A stretch of 64,000 nt of DNA, taken from the NCBI GenBank assembly GCA_008508345.1, contig QNGE01001701.1, positions 18,336 through 82,335 on the forward strand. The letters run 5' to 3'. This stretch comes from Paragonimus westermani. Lineage: Eukaryota; Platyhelminthes; Trematoda; Plagiorchiida; Troglotrematidae. A model generated the notes under the pieces. That model saw only the letters and a list, made by a program, of their open reading frames with translations, made no database searches and was not told the DNA's origin. The position numbers and the translations under genes were made by a program. This document shows, piece by piece, positions 24,190 to 37,345 of this stretch. Positions within the stretch are counted from its first letter, which is position 1. The number at the start of each line of letters is the position of its first letter.

Positions 24190-24759
24190 TAGTTCTGACT
24201 ATCAGAACAGGTGTGTAGGACCAAGCAAACCGATAAAACCGGTTGAGAATAATACGATGAGCAAGCAAGAGGTCCATTGCTGGTACCCGTCAAGGTGAGG
24301 CTGGATCTTGACATGGCGTGACGGCGGGCCAACAGGTGGAGGTCTGATAAGCCACAGTCTCCTGGTTCTCCAGGTTGCGGGTGGAAGATGGTTGGCATCT
24401 CTTGTCGAAAAAAGTACCAGTTCTGGTACGCCGCCACCCACCCGCTGCCTTGTGGCACAGGCTATTAAGCCAAAAGGCTTTGGTTGAGAAACCTTATCGT
24501 TCTCCTCTCTAGGTCCAAGCGTTCTGGCAGTATCTTAGCTCACACACAACCATGAATCCTCAAAACATCAACAATTCCACACTGCATCGGCCGTCTGGCA
24601 GTATAAACCGGGTCGTCCTATCTGATGCATACAGCACGGTGAATAGGCGAAAACATGTCACTGCTGACCCCTCCTCCACTGTTCAATCAAATTTAGCCCT
24701 CGGGACCCTCCCGACCCACAACTCTGATAATTTCTCTGCAGGTCCCACGATAGATATAG

Positions 24760-25660
24760 TTGATCATGATAACACTGTCGATAAATCCCAGCTCTCACCA
24801 CTCAGTCCCAGACCTCCCTTGCCCTGTGCTTCGACCTAGAACGCAAATTAATACAGATGCCTTCAACGTTCGTACTTTAAAACAGATAGGTCAACGGGCC
24901 GCTCTCGCACGAACGTTAGACTCGCTACATATTGATGTTTGCTGTATTTCGGAGACTAGAATCCACGACAGTAGTCAACGTATGGAATTAACAGCACCTG
25001 CACTTCCTACCCGATACTGGTTATACACTTCAGGTGACTCTCCGGCCGCCGTCACCGGTCAAGCTGGAGTAGGTATAGTCCTCAGCACAACGGCCGCAGC
25101 CGCATTGATAGATTGGATTCCCGTTAATGGTAGACTTTGTGCCGTCTGCTTGGCAGGTTCTGTTAAGGTCAGTTCTGGAAGCAAAAGCGTCAGAAATCTT
25201 TTCGTTGTGTCTGCTTATGCTCCAACTGACTGTAGTGACGTCGGCGTCAAGGACGTCTTTTATTCGGATCTGGCCGCTCTCCTCCGGTCGACACGTGCTT
25301 CTGATACGGTCGTTTTTGCTGGAGATATGAACGCCCAGGTCGGCCGCCTTGGTGAGGCCGAATCTCGTCTAGATGGCAGGTATGGGACAGCATCACGTCG
25401 CCCGGAAAATGACGGGCGACTATTGCAGCTTAGCGCTGGTCAAAGGCTGTTTTTAGCCAGCAATAGTTTCAGGCACCGTGCGCGTCATTGCTATACTTGG
25501 CGCCCTCCCTTTTTGAATTAGACCTGCTCTCAGTTATTCCACATAGCTGTTATTTATAGGTGGCGGGGTTCCATTCAGGACAGACCTTCTTATTGGGACA
25601 CGTACCTAGATTCGGATCATGCGCTGGTACGTTGTCGTTTCGTACTCACTTTTGCTGAGC
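24760..25660 (+). pseudogene. Apurinic-type endonuclease domain of the LINE
   Basis: A 253-residue frame (24760-25521), with the C-terminal end continuing in another frame to about 25660. Motifs: TLKQIGQRAALARTL (N-terminal helix), IDVCCISETRIHD (catalytic Glu), GVGIVLS, LFVVSAYAPTDCSD (Tyr), TVVFAGDMNAQVGR (GDxN) and HCYTWRPP. The last block is followed in a shifted frame by the TYLDSDHALVR segment with the final His of the active site. The frame 24552-24839 upstream supplies a Ser/Thr-rich leader peptide in another phase. This domain nicks target DNA for target-primed reverse transcription. Most catalytic residues are intact; the frameshift near 25515 breaks it. Confidence 0.85.
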
Positions 25661-26473
25661 AACGACCCCACCGACAACATAGACGCTATTTCGCGTTCTG
25701 CTAAATACTTCGGAATGAGCTTTGCAGCTCAAAAATTTAGAGTGCTTCTGCAGGATTGTTGTGATCACGTAGATTTAATGTTAGATAATGTAGTCATAAA
25801 GGTTGTTGACCGGTTTGTACACCTGGGAAGCTGCATCGGAAGCGGCGGCGGAGGTGTAGGGAATGAAATAGAAGCGCGCATCTCTAAGGCTAGGATGGTG
25901 TTTGCTAATCTGGAGCATCTCTGGCGACAGAGAAGTATCTCTCTGAAGCTTGAAGGTCGTGTATATAAGACAGCGGTGAGGGTCGTATTACTTTATGGCA
26001 GCGAAACCTGGCCGCTCAGGGTAGAAGACGTGAACCGTCTTCAAGTATGTGACCACCGATTGCTGTGTTCAATCGCCCGTGTCAGGTAGCATCAACGTGT
26101 AAGTAACGAAGAGGTTGGAAAGCGGGTGTTTGGTAGTGATTTCCAAACGGGTTCTTTTGTCCAGTCTCTACGTTTGCACAGGCTCAGATGGTTAGGTCAT
26201 GTAATAAGGATGCGAGCTAGTTGTCTCCCACACCGATCACTGTTCGCTGACACTGCAGCCGACTGGTGTATGATGCGAGGTGGTCAGATTGTGACCTGGC
26301 GTACGGAAATGAAGTCGTTGACCAAGGGGTTGGCCACTGTAGATCGAGTTCGTCTTCCGGGCTGTGGCCCTCGCGACTCACAGAGTCGGTGGCTGAAGAC
26401 TGTAGGTGAGATAGTGGCTAGTCGGGTTCGGTGTCGTGAACGCTGTCGTTTGTCCGAGTTGTCTGTGAAGTGA
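25661..26473 (+). pseudogene. RT C-terminal tail of the LINE
   Basis: One frame with a single TAG at 26087-26089 (25619-26089 and 26126-26473 are in phase). It begins just past where the catalytic YADD would be (YFGMSFAAQKFRVLLQD). It continues with VDRFVHLGSCI, EIEARISKARMVFANL, LLYGSETWPLRVEDV and LRLHRLRWLGHVIRM, a series characteristic of this LINE group in flukes. It ends RCRERCRLSEL. The YGSETW and RWLGHV blocks also occur in 46444-47445, showing the two elements belong to related families. Confidence 0.85.
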
Positions 26474-26760
26474 GTGCATTTAGTGACGCGGGGCAGCGAA
26501 ATTCGTAAGGAAGCTGTCTTACTGATGACGCCTTACTCTCACTTGCAGCTCGGTTGTTTGTTAGCAAGATGTAGGCACATTTATGTTGAACGTTTGAATA
26601 TGGAGGTAGTTACTTTTGGTAGTTGGGTCTCTTTCCATCCTCTTTCTTTTCCTTCTCTCTTCCTACGTAGGGTTTGGTTTTTCTTCATGGTTGTGTGGCA
26701 GTTAAGCATTAATGTGAACTACTGATGTATTGCTGTCTGTGATGATGATGATGATTGCTG

Positions 26761-28809
26761 ATTCGCGAAGTAGGTGCACACGCAATGAAGCAATGATGCA
26801 AAACGATAGCAAAAGCAGAACGGTGGGCGAGTGTGCCAGAGTGCAGAAGGTACCTGCCGATAATCTTAGTCGTCCGTGTGAATTTCCATGCAATTGCGTA
26901 GGTTTGCTACGGAAATTGTACAAATGACAACCGGTATTTTAACATAGTCAGTGGTGCGTTTATAGGATCGCTACAGGTGCGACAATGAAGACCGAGATAC
27001 AGCACGTTGACCAACTAGTAGTAGTAGTATTGCTGCCGGAAAAAAGTTTGTAGAGAAGTCACGTTTAGCCATCGAGAAGCGAAACATATCGCGTGTTTTG
27101 CTGGTGAACGGGCATTATGGATTAATAGCCTGACTGAAACAAAACCGTCTGAAGGGTTGGAATCATCAAAACGTGTAGTGGAATGCGACTACCAAAAATT
27201 TTTCTCGTTATAGTCGCTACATTACGTCAATATTTCGTGCTAATGAAGCCTCTAGCAAAGGTGGCGTTAGAGTCTCATAAGCTCACGACTCACTAAATTT
27301 TACTCATCTTACCGATCACGCAATACTCGCAGTATCGAAGTTCATGTGGTGACCCACAAGAACAACTGACTCTACCAGTTGATTTACTGATGCACTCTAA
27401 CGCTCATCGCCTACGGACCTTCTCCGAGACGACCTCTTTGGGTCGAAAAGATTTATTTAATCAGGTTATTCCCAAATCCTTGTGACTGAAGGCTCAAGCT
27501 TGCTTGAAACCAAAGTCATTTTCGGCGCAGACTTGGGCTCCAGTCAGTCATTGATTGGGAAATTCTCGGAATTGGTGGTTTTCCTGAGCCTAACTGAAAG
27601 TACTGGTAGTTACACACGATGACACACCGGTCAATGTTCATCTCAGCTAGATCACGCTCATTAACAAATATCATTCCATCTGGAATAAACTCTCCATGCC
27701 ATTATCGCGTTTTCTTTCGTCTGCAGCACTGAACCCCCTCGACCAGTATGCATTCATTACAGAAACCGTTTCATATCGTGCCTCTAATCTATGACTTGAA
27801 AAAGCATTGACCCATCCTGTTTAGTTGAGTATCTACGCATGAACTCCTCCGATGCCCTTAATCCAGTTGTTGAAATTAGCACTGCCATATCTATAGCCAA
27901 GCCTCAAAGAGCCCCTTATCACCTTTGCTGCTGCACAACCAAAGTGAGCTATAGCAAAAGAAAGACTTAAATGACCCTAATATATCTGGAACTGAATCCG
28001 GTCTGAGGTCCTACACTGGTAGTCGAAATCGACTCACGGCTGACGGCCGTGAGAGCCTCTTTTACAGTCAACAACAGCTCAACAATCGGCCTATCTCCGA
28101 CTCTAAAGTCCTATCCGGTCAAATGTATCCTACTTGCAAAGCAAAAGCGGATGTTCCCAGATGATCGACCAATCAGGGCTCTGGTGTATTGACGATAAAT
28201 CTACTAATGTGCTTATTGACTATCACGATAGCATTTCCACAGGATCTTTGTTGGTGCCGACTACCGTCTCAAGTGTTGTTCTTTGTGATGGTATGTGCAC
28301 AGCAGATTCTTCTCCGATTGTTGAAGTAGCTGCTTGCGTGAGTGTTTGATGATTGTTATGTGTCGATAGAATGTTGGTGGCCACGTTCCCTGCTCTATTT
28401 ATTCCCTTCTCATTGATTCGTCTCCTTGAGTTGGAATTACTTATACCGATTACGAGCTTTTCTTACAGCCTGACACTACCGTTCAAGTTACGCGCATAAC
28501 AAATCATTTCTCCTATGAATGCGGATCTTGATGTATTATTAATTCTTGATACTGTTACTTGTAAAACTTGTTTCCGCGTAGTTTTTCTCCTTTACTTTCC
28601 CTTGCCGGACCTTTGTTTGTATGTACCCTGTTTTCACTTTCGCTTGACCGCTTCGCCATTAGGTGACTGTTGCATTCGGTCATTTTTACGTGAACCGTTA
28701 ATCTTGGAACTTGTATACTTGATGGATTCAATATCGAGGTTTGTTGTTGTCTTCCACTATTTGGCTCATCATATTGTTTTTGAACGTTAGCACCTTATTA
28801 ATAAGAAAC
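26761..28809. other. No recognisable gene
   Basis: No protein motif was recognised. A small perfect hairpin, CTCACGGC/GCCGTGAG with a 5-nt loop, lies at 28033-28053. Repeated at 33153-35201. Confidence 0.45.
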
Positions 28810-28985
28810 TCGCCAACACGACAGTCTTCATTTTGGATCCGAATTGGTTGCTTGACGGGCTCATAATTTATAAACGCTCGTTACTTACAGACGCGACTAT
28901 CGTGGATCCAGCGTATCGATAGACGTCGCGAGAAGACTAAGCGTTGCTCGAACAACTACTGGTCATTCGGGATTAACACCGATGG
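28810..28985 (+). repeat. Dispersed repeat, second family member
   Basis: GTCTTCATTTTGGATCCGA through ACTTACAGACGCGACTATC is the reverse complement of 2987-3072 with few changes, and the following AGACGTCGCGAGAAGACTAA matches the adjacent arm. Relative to the hairpin at 2915-3150 this copy has spacer plus one arm only. Confidence 0.65.
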
Positions 28986-29119
28986 TTATTCTAGCCAACC
29001 TATGTATCCTTAGAGATAGCTTTTTCCGACGGCTGTGGGATTTCGCCTCTTGTTTTGTTCCAAGGTCCCTAGCAGCTTGATAACCATCCAGGCAGATTGT
29101 GCATTAGACCACTCGAACA

Positions 29120-29500
29120 AGATTCCGACCCCATTAGTTGGAAAGTGACCAGCGTAACTTTTACATTTACGAGTGGTTGACACAATTGCCCCTCAAATTA
29201 CAGAGAACGCTTTTACCACTAGCTGGCCAAACGTACTGAAAACGCTTGTACATTGTGAACTTTTAAGTTACCAGACCGCCCAAAATGATTCCCCAATGTC
29301 CAACACGGCATTCGTGTGAGACAATCATGTGCGACAGAACAACTGCGAATCACTAATTAGTGGATGCGGTCAGCCGATCAAAGAAGATGGGTGGACATTG
29401 TGTGCCTGGATTTTATTAAAGAGTTTCATCGAGCAAGTAACGCCGCCTTGTTTGATAAATTACATGAACTCTGCGTCTGTGGTGTGGTGACCTTGAGATA
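29120..29500 (+). pseudogene. CR1-type RT fragment
   Basis: Plus-strand translation contains FPNVQHGIRVRQSC (finger motif, usual form QHGFRxGRSC), then RRWVDIVCLDFIKEFHRAS (palm motif A; the usual LDFSKAFDxVSH reads LDFIKEFHRAS, so the catalytic region is altered at the Asp of KAFD) and LFDKLHEL. Homology ends there, before the YADD motif. A stop lies between the two blocks. It is a short dead scrap. Confidence 0.6.
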
Positions 29501-30953
29501 CCCCCGGTCTGCCTGCTGTACGATGTGTAAAATCCCTCTTAAAATCTTAGCTCACATTGTGCATAGGACCTTGAGGATCTTTGCCTGCCGTCTGCCTGAT
29601 GCAGGAGATCGCGTTTGTTCGTTCGCATGCTTGTCGGCGTAAGCGCGCCACACATCATTTCCGGCTTGTTCGTGCGCTCGATGGTCGGATCCTTAGCTTC
29701 CCTAGCTATTTCGCGTGTCGGTGTCGTGTAGCGCTGATCGAGACCATTTGCAATTATCGCATAACATATTTTCGGTCTCCGCAATTATCTGTATTTTTAT
29801 CTCGCGTCTGGTATATCTGAGTACACTTGATGGAACGTTAATTAAGTGCATGTATCCACTAAAGGGGTAATCCGCCCCACCAGTTACTATTACCGCGCTC
29901 GTGTCAACTCCTATTACCCTGGCTTCCAAGGGAGCAGTAGGACTCGGTATCTGGATCTCTTCTCCTTGCAATCCATGCAAAAGATGTAGCCTTTCCTCCT
30001 TCTTCCCTCATGTTACTATTTGTGTCAAACCTCGACGTACCATCAAAACTCTTCTGCAAAATGGTTTGAATATTATTCGCCTGATCCCAGACCAACGTTC
30101 TAGACTTCAACATCTAGAATTGTAGGTTAATGTACATTCGGCACAACCCGGGACCACTTACAAGTTCACTAGTACTTCCTTTTAATCTCCATCCGGTGAG
30201 AGACTTCGGGAACTTCGGTTCTACTACTCTACCCAGTACATCGAACACGAGAGTTAGTACCAAGGAAGCCATCAAGACTTGCATTTCTCAAGGGGCTCTT
30301 TGGCGAGCTTCAGTCCACCAACTTCAAGCTTCTCTACAGTAGCTCTGTTTAACTTTTTTTGCGTATGGCATTGCAATCTGACTTCCCTGTCTCCAGAATG
30401 ATAAGGTCTTACTCGAGCCTGTTTAACATAGGACCACGAAGGTTGTTCTAAGAGTGCGCATGAAGCCCTGTGAAGAAAGACAGTGACATAATACATAGTC
30501 ACTCGACTTTCAAAGACAGCGGGGGCAATTTGTAGCTCACTTTTTAGTATTTATGCACCCACTTGCCCATCTAGCTTCCTGCTTATCACCTTCTGCAACT
30601 GCTGCTTTCAGAGGTCATGCTTTCAACTGGGGTTTTGAGAGAGTCGCTTAGAATTTCGGTATCGCTTTTCCTGGCTAGGCGTTTGTAAAGTTTGATACCC
30701 TTCCTGACAACGATGTCTCCGCTGAACCTCTGTCTTTGAACTTCATTTAGATGGATTTTTCTTTTGCATTTCAAACCTCTCATCTGGTTTTGATTTCAGT
30801 TTGATCGTTCTCAGCTCCGTAATTCAACGTCCCGGGGTGAGGAATACTCAAAAGCTCTGCTTCATGCTTCCGTCACCAACCCACCAAACCAATGAACGGG
30901 GATGTTGGCTATAATCGAATGATTGGATATATGGGCACAGTGAAACACATGGG

Positions 30954-31327
30954 TGTGATACTCAGAATTAGGGACTTTGAATCGCACTTGAATTGAAACC
31001 TCCCACGCAAGTAACAAGTGGAACGGGTACTAGTAGCAGTAAGCACTTGTTATTCATGAACTGAGACGCCAAATTTATGAATGCACAACAGTATTAAAGA
31101 GATCACAGCTTGTCATTGGCTGATCTCATTAGCACATGCAATATCAAACTGTGTGTTAATTGGTGGAATACGGGACGGATGAATTGGCGAATAACGGAAG
31201 GCACAACACTGAGACCGTTCGTCCAATCCTGATGTTGTATCTTTAACGCGATATTTGGATTGGCCGTTTGCCAAATCTTCTGTTTTGTTGGGGTTCGGAT
31301 AATCGATGAATCGACATTTCCACCACA
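30954..31327 (-). mobile_element. Solo LTR of the BEL-type family
   Basis: 374 bp, TGTGGTGGAAAT at its minus-strand start and ...ATCACA at its end, matching the LTR at 1-365. The flanks are ATGGG (30949-30953) and ATGGA (31328-31332), a 5-bp target duplication with one mismatch, in the size range of BEL/Pao. No internal BEL sequence lies on either side, so it is best read as the product of LTR-LTR recombination. Confidence 0.72.
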
Positions 31328-33104
31328 ATGGAGTGTGTGTGGGTTAGTTATACATATATAAATATAGGGTGAGTATGTATAACATATAACAGTCCGATAC
31401 GTTTTCACTTTACTTGACGCATGTATGCATTATACCCCGTTATACACGGGTTGGATTCATTCTTGGTTTTGAATCTCTTTGAAATTGCAGAATGATTATT
31501 TAGTACTCTTGCTTAAAATTGGTGTTACAGGGAACACCTTAGAGATTGTTGCAAATAGGGTGATGATTGAAGTGGTATTTTACGGTAAAACGTCTCAGGT
31601 AGTACACGCGGTCCTTGGATGAATGGTGTTTAGTTAGGGAGTGCACTAGACATTAACCGCCTAGCAAACTCTGTTTTGGACTACACGATCTAATTCTACG
31701 TTACCAATGGGCTGGTAACGGAAGTAGAAAGTAGCAGCTTTTAAGGCTTCCGTATCTCGAAACAGAAACAATTATGTACAGTAACTCAGCCAAGTCAGAA
31801 AATGATTGTTAGGCTTCTAGATTTGAGCCAGAGTCGGTGTGTTTTATGGGAGACCAGCTGTGAAATCGAAATTGGAGAGATTAAATGTTCACGAAGAGCA
31901 TTCCAGGATTTACAGGTAAGCGGTGAGGAAAAGCCACGCTTATACTCCAATCGGCTATGCTGTATCGCAATTTTGAGCCCCTCGTAGCCCCTCATACCGC
32001 TTTCTGCGAGCAAAATCTTCAAAATCATGGAGACAATTTTCACAACTTATCGAATAATTTTACAAGGTAATTTATGGGGTAAGTGACTCAACCCTAGCAA
32101 CACACCCGTCTGGGCACCACCCAAGCCACAAATGTGGAAGTCCTATTGGTAAAAATGTAGTCTAAAAACAGTCCGGAGTAATGTTTGTTTCTTCGCGGAA
32201 CCATTACGTACGTGCGTGTGTTACGACTTTAGCAGTCAGCGTGGTTCATTCAAGTAAAAACATGGCAGATAGTGAATAGTGCTAACTGAGTTTTGGGAGA
32301 GCGCCCGACGATCCTGTTATGAAGAACTTCTCGTGGATACAGAAGCGGAACTTGCCTGACTTTATCGAATGGAACAAAATGGCAAACTTGTGTAAGAATA
32401 ATCGGTACCCAAAACCCTAGAAGCACATTAATGGGGGCATCTCGCGGGTCAAGGTGAATCTTTAAGACAGGCACTAGTTTAACATTAGAATCAACATCGG
32501 CTTATTCTGCTTCCCGAACCACCATTCACTCACGCACCAGTTAACCTTCCATTCACTTTATCGTGTTGATTGTTAAGTGAAAATAGGTCAGAGATGAAAC
32601 CATCAGCAGGCAAGACATACCTTGTACAATAAAGCGTGGCTAAACGTACTCCATCCATACATTCCTTTATTACAAAACTTCTGATCGGAACGCAGAATTC
32701 GGTATGACTGGCGCAGACTCCACTAGCCCTCATTAGCCCAAAGACCGGTAGGACCAAATGCTGCCGGGTAGACCAATCAATATTTCGTACGTTGACTTCT
32801 GTACAACAGTCCCTATATTGAACAAACACAAGTGTTTTTTATCACTGTGCATTATCACTTTAAAAAGCCTTCCTTGGAGATGGATCGAACTGTGGTATTA
32901 GATGGAATCTAACTTAAACGGTGCGATAGGGTTCTGAAACAAACGATATATATCCAACAGTTCTTAGTGATGTTAAGTGTTTGGAGTTAGTCTGAAGGGG
33001 AACCGGCAGCAGCTACCAATAAAAATAAAACGGAAAGCGCTGTGTGGACTCATGCTTGTTTTGTACTGCTCAAAGTCGCATCAAGCAAAAGTAGAAGGAA
33101 ACCT
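31328..33104. other. No firm gene; possible splice-flanked frame
   Basis: The minus strand from 32812 to 32621 is open and bounded by AG and a strong CAAG|GTATGT donor, but the family is unknown and no partner exon in the right phase was found. Otherwise nothing was recognised. Confidence 0.35.
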
Positions 33105-33105
33105 N
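33105..33105. other. Single-N contig join
   Basis: One unresolved base lies exactly between the two 6,391-bp copies. A one-base gap is a scaffolder placeholder, used when contig ends are linked but not merged. Confidence 0.95.
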
Positions 33106-35201
33106 GTGAACTACTGATGTATTGCTGTCTGTGATGATGATGATGATTGCTGATTCGCGAAGTAGGTGCACACGCAATGAAGCAATGATGCAAAACGATA
33201 GCAAAAGCAGAACGGTGGGCGAGTGTGCCAGAGTGCAGAAGGTACCTGCCGATAATCTTAGTCGTCCGTGTGAATTTCCATGCAATTGCGTAGGTTTGCT
33301 ACGGAAATTGTACAAATGACAACCGGTATTTTAACATAGTCAGTGGTGCGTTTATAGGATCGCTACAGGTGCGACAATGAAGACCGAGATACAGCACGTT
33401 GACCAACTAGTAGTAGTAGTATTGCTGCCGGAAAAAAGTTTGTAGAGAAGTCACGTTTAGCCATCGAGAAGCGAAACATATCGCGTGTTTTGCTGGTGAA
33501 CGGGCATTATGGATTAATAGCCTGACTGAAACAAAACCGTCTGAAGGGTTGGAATCATCAAAACGTGTAGTGGAATGCGACTACCAAAAATTTTTCTCGT
33601 TATAGTCGCTACATTACGTCAATATTTCGTGCTAATGAAGCCTCTAGCAAAGGTGGCGTTAGAGTCTCATAAGCTCACGACTCACTAAATTTTACTCATC
33701 TTACCGATCACGCAATACTCGCAGTATCGAAGTTCATGTGGTGACCCACAAGAACAACTGACTCTACCAGTTGATTTACTGATGCACTCTAACGCTCATC
33801 GCCTACGGACCTTCTCCGAGACGACCTCTTTGGGTCGAAAAGATTTATTTAATCAGGTTATTCCCAAATCCTTGTGACTGAAGGCTCAAGCTTGCTTGAA
33901 ACCAAAGTCATTTTCGGCGCAGACTTGGGCTCCAGTCAGTCATTGATTGGGAAATTCTCGGAATTGGTGGTTTTCCTGAGCCTAACTGAAAGTACTGGTA
34001 GTTACACACGATGACACACCGGTCAATGTTCATCTCAGCTAGATCACGCTCATTAACAAATATCATTCCATCTGGAATAAACTCTCCATGCCATTATCGC
34101 GTTTTCTTTCGTCTGCAGCACTGAACCCCCTCGACCAGTATGCATTCATTACAGAAACCGTTTCATATCGTGCCTCTAATCTATGACTTGAAAAAGCATT
34201 GACCCATCCTGTTTAGTTGAGTATCTACGCATGAACTCCTCCGATGCCCTTAATCCAGTTGTTGAAATTAGCACTGCCATATCTATAGCCAAGCCTCAAA
34301 GAGCCCCTTATCACCTTTGCTGCTGCACAACCAAAGTGAGCTATAGCAAAAGAAAGACTTAAATGACCCTAATATATCTGGAACTGAATCCGGTCTGAGG
34401 TCCTACACTGGTAGTCGAAATCGACTCACGGCTGACGGCCGTGAGAGCCTCTTTTACAGTCAACAACAGCTCAACAATCGGCCTATCTCCGACTCTAAAG
34501 TCCTATCCGGTCAAATGTATCCTACTTGCAAAGCAAAAGCGGATGTTCCCAGATGATCGACCAATCAGGGCTCTGGTGTATTGACGATAAATCTACTAAT
34601 GTGCTTATTGACTATCACGATAGCATTTCCACAGGATCTTTGTTGGTGCCGACTACCGTCTCAAGTGTTGTTCTTTGTGATGGTATGTGCACAGCAGATT
34701 CTTCTCCGATTGTTGAAGTAGCTGCTTGCGTGAGTGTTTGATGATTGTTATGTGTCGATAGAATGTTGGTGGCCACGTTCCCTGCTCTATTTATTCCCTT
34801 CTCATTGATTCGTCTCCTTGAGTTGGAATTACTTATACCGATTACGAGCTTTTCTTACAGCCTGACACTACCGTTCAAGTTACGCGCATAACAAATCATT
34901 TCTCCTATGAATGCGGATCTTGATGTATTATTAATTCTTGATACTGTTACTTGTAAAACTTGTTTCCGCGTAGTTTTTCTCCTTTACTTTCCCTTGCCGG
35001 ACCTTTGTTTGTATGTACCCTGTTTTCACTTTCGCTTGACCGCTTCGCCATTAGGTGACTGTTGCATTCGGTCATTTTTACGTGAACCGTTAATCTTGGA
35101 ACTTGTATACTTGATGGATTCAATATCGAGGTTTGTTGTTGTCTTCCACTATTTGGCTCATCATATTGTTTTTGAACGTTAGCACCTTATTAATAAGAAA
35201 C

Positions 35202-35377
35202 TCGCCAACACGACAGTCTTCATTTTGGATCCGAATTGGTTGCTTGACGGGCTCATAATTTATAAACGCTCGTTACTTACAGACGCGACTATCGTGGATC
35301 CAGCGTATCGATAGACGTCGCGAGAAGACTAAGCGTTGCTCGAACAACTACTGGTCATTCGGGATTAACACCGATGG
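35202..35377 (+). repeat. Dispersed repeat (copy of 28810-28985)
   Basis: Second representation of the same repeat within the duplicated block. Confidence 0.65.
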
Positions 35378-35511
35378 TTATTCTAGCCAACCTATGTATC
35401 CTTAGAGATAGCTTTTTCCGACGGCTGTGGGATTTCGCCTCTTGTTTTGTTCCAAGGTCCCTAGCAGCTTGATAACCATCCAGGCAGATTGTGCATTAGA
35501 CCACTCGAACA

Positions 35512-35892
35512 AGATTCCGACCCCATTAGTTGGAAAGTGACCAGCGTAACTTTTACATTTACGAGTGGTTGACACAATTGCCCCTCAAATTACAGAGAAC
35601 GCTTTTACCACTAGCTGGCCAAACGTACTGAAAACGCTTGTACATTGTGAACTTTTAAGTTACCAGACCGCCCAAAATGATTCCCCAATGTCCAACACGG
35701 CATTCGTGTGAGACAATCATGTGCGACAGAACAACTGCGAATCACTAATTAGTGGATGCGGTCAGCCGATCAAAGAAGATGGGTGGACATTGTGTGCCTG
35801 GATTTTATTAAAGAGTTTCATCGAGCAAGTAACGCCGCCTTGTTTGATAAATTACATGAACTCTGCGTCTGTGGTGTGGTGACCTTGAGATA
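35512..35892 (+). pseudogene. CR1-type RT fragment (copy of 29120-29500)
   Basis: Second representation of the CR1 palm-motif scrap within the duplicated block. Confidence 0.6.
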
Positions 35893-37345
35893 CCCCCGGT
35901 CTGCCTGCTGTACGATGTGTAAAATCCCTCTTAAAATCTTAGCTCACATTGTGCATAGGACCTTGAGGATCTTTGCCTGCCGTCTGCCTGATGCAGGAGA
36001 TCGCGTTTGTTCGTTCGCATGCTTGTCGGCGTAAGCGCGCCACACATCATTTCCGGCTTGTTCGTGCGCTCGATGGTCGGATCCTTAGCTTCCCTAGCTA
36101 TTTCGCGTGTCGGTGTCGTGTAGCGCTGATCGAGACCATTTGCAATTATCGCATAACATATTTTCGGTCTCCGCAATTATCTGTATTTTTATCTCGCGTC
36201 TGGTATATCTGAGTACACTTGATGGAACGTTAATTAAGTGCATGTATCCACTAAAGGGGTAATCCGCCCCACCAGTTACTATTACCGCGCTCGTGTCAAC
36301 TCCTATTACCCTGGCTTCCAAGGGAGCAGTAGGACTCGGTATCTGGATCTCTTCTCCTTGCAATCCATGCAAAAGATGTAGCCTTTCCTCCTTCTTCCCT
36401 CATGTTACTATTTGTGTCAAACCTCGACGTACCATCAAAACTCTTCTGCAAAATGGTTTGAATATTATTCGCCTGATCCCAGACCAACGTTCTAGACTTC
36501 AACATCTAGAATTGTAGGTTAATGTACATTCGGCACAACCCGGGACCACTTACAAGTTCACTAGTACTTCCTTTTAATCTCCATCCGGTGAGAGACTTCG
36601 GGAACTTCGGTTCTACTACTCTACCCAGTACATCGAACACGAGAGTTAGTACCAAGGAAGCCATCAAGACTTGCATTTCTCAAGGGGCTCTTTGGCGAGC
36701 TTCAGTCCACCAACTTCAAGCTTCTCTACAGTAGCTCTGTTTAACTTTTTTTGCGTATGGCATTGCAATCTGACTTCCCTGTCTCCAGAATGATAAGGTC
36801 TTACTCGAGCCTGTTTAACATAGGACCACGAAGGTTGTTCTAAGAGTGCGCATGAAGCCCTGTGAAGAAAGACAGTGACATAATACATAGTCACTCGACT
36901 TTCAAAGACAGCGGGGGCAATTTGTAGCTCACTTTTTAGTATTTATGCACCCACTTGCCCATCTAGCTTCCTGCTTATCACCTTCTGCAACTGCTGCTTT
37001 CAGAGGTCATGCTTTCAACTGGGGTTTTGAGAGAGTCGCTTAGAATTTCGGTATCGCTTTTCCTGGCTAGGCGTTTGTAAAGTTTGATACCCTTCCTGAC
37101 AACGATGTCTCCGCTGAACCTCTGTCTTTGAACTTCATTTAGATGGATTTTTCTTTTGCATTTCAAACCTCTCATCTGGTTTTGATTTCAGTTTGATCGT
37201 TCTCAGCTCCGTAATTCAACGTCCCGGGGTGAGGAATACTCAAAAGCTCTGCTTCATGCTTCCGTCACCAACCCACCAAACCAATGAACGGGGATGTTGG
37301 CTATAATCGAATGATTGGATATATGGGCACAGTGAAACACATGGG

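Larger units (their letters stand above)
24190..26760 (+). mobile_element. Non-LTR retrotransposon with RT core deleted
   Basis: Runs from a GC-richer leader (about 24190-24550) through an endonuclease domain and the C-terminal RT tail to a short 3' tail with a (TGA)n-type run, GATGATGATGATGAT, at 26741-26755. Tandem short-repeat tails are usual for RTE-like elements. The palm and fingers of RT are missing between about 25660 and 25680, so it could not move by itself. The end of the tail is where the 6.4-kb duplicated block begins (26714). Confidence 0.8.
26714..33104 (+). repeat. 6,391-bp block, first copy
   Basis: Matches 33106-39496 base for base wherever compared, at a constant offset of 6,392. 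One difference was noticed: A at 31876 and G at 38268. The copies meet at a single N. The contents (dispersed repeat, CR1 scrap, solo LTR) are annotated below and recur in the second copy. Confidence 0.97.

Noticed and set aside
28033..28053. 8-bp perfect hairpin as a terminator or regulatory element
   Set aside because: Short hairpins of this kind are expected by chance and there is no adjacent gene.
29702..29980. Minus-strand frame of 92 codons with a plausible amino-acid composition
   Set aside because: No motif, no splice context, and length within chance expectation for this window.
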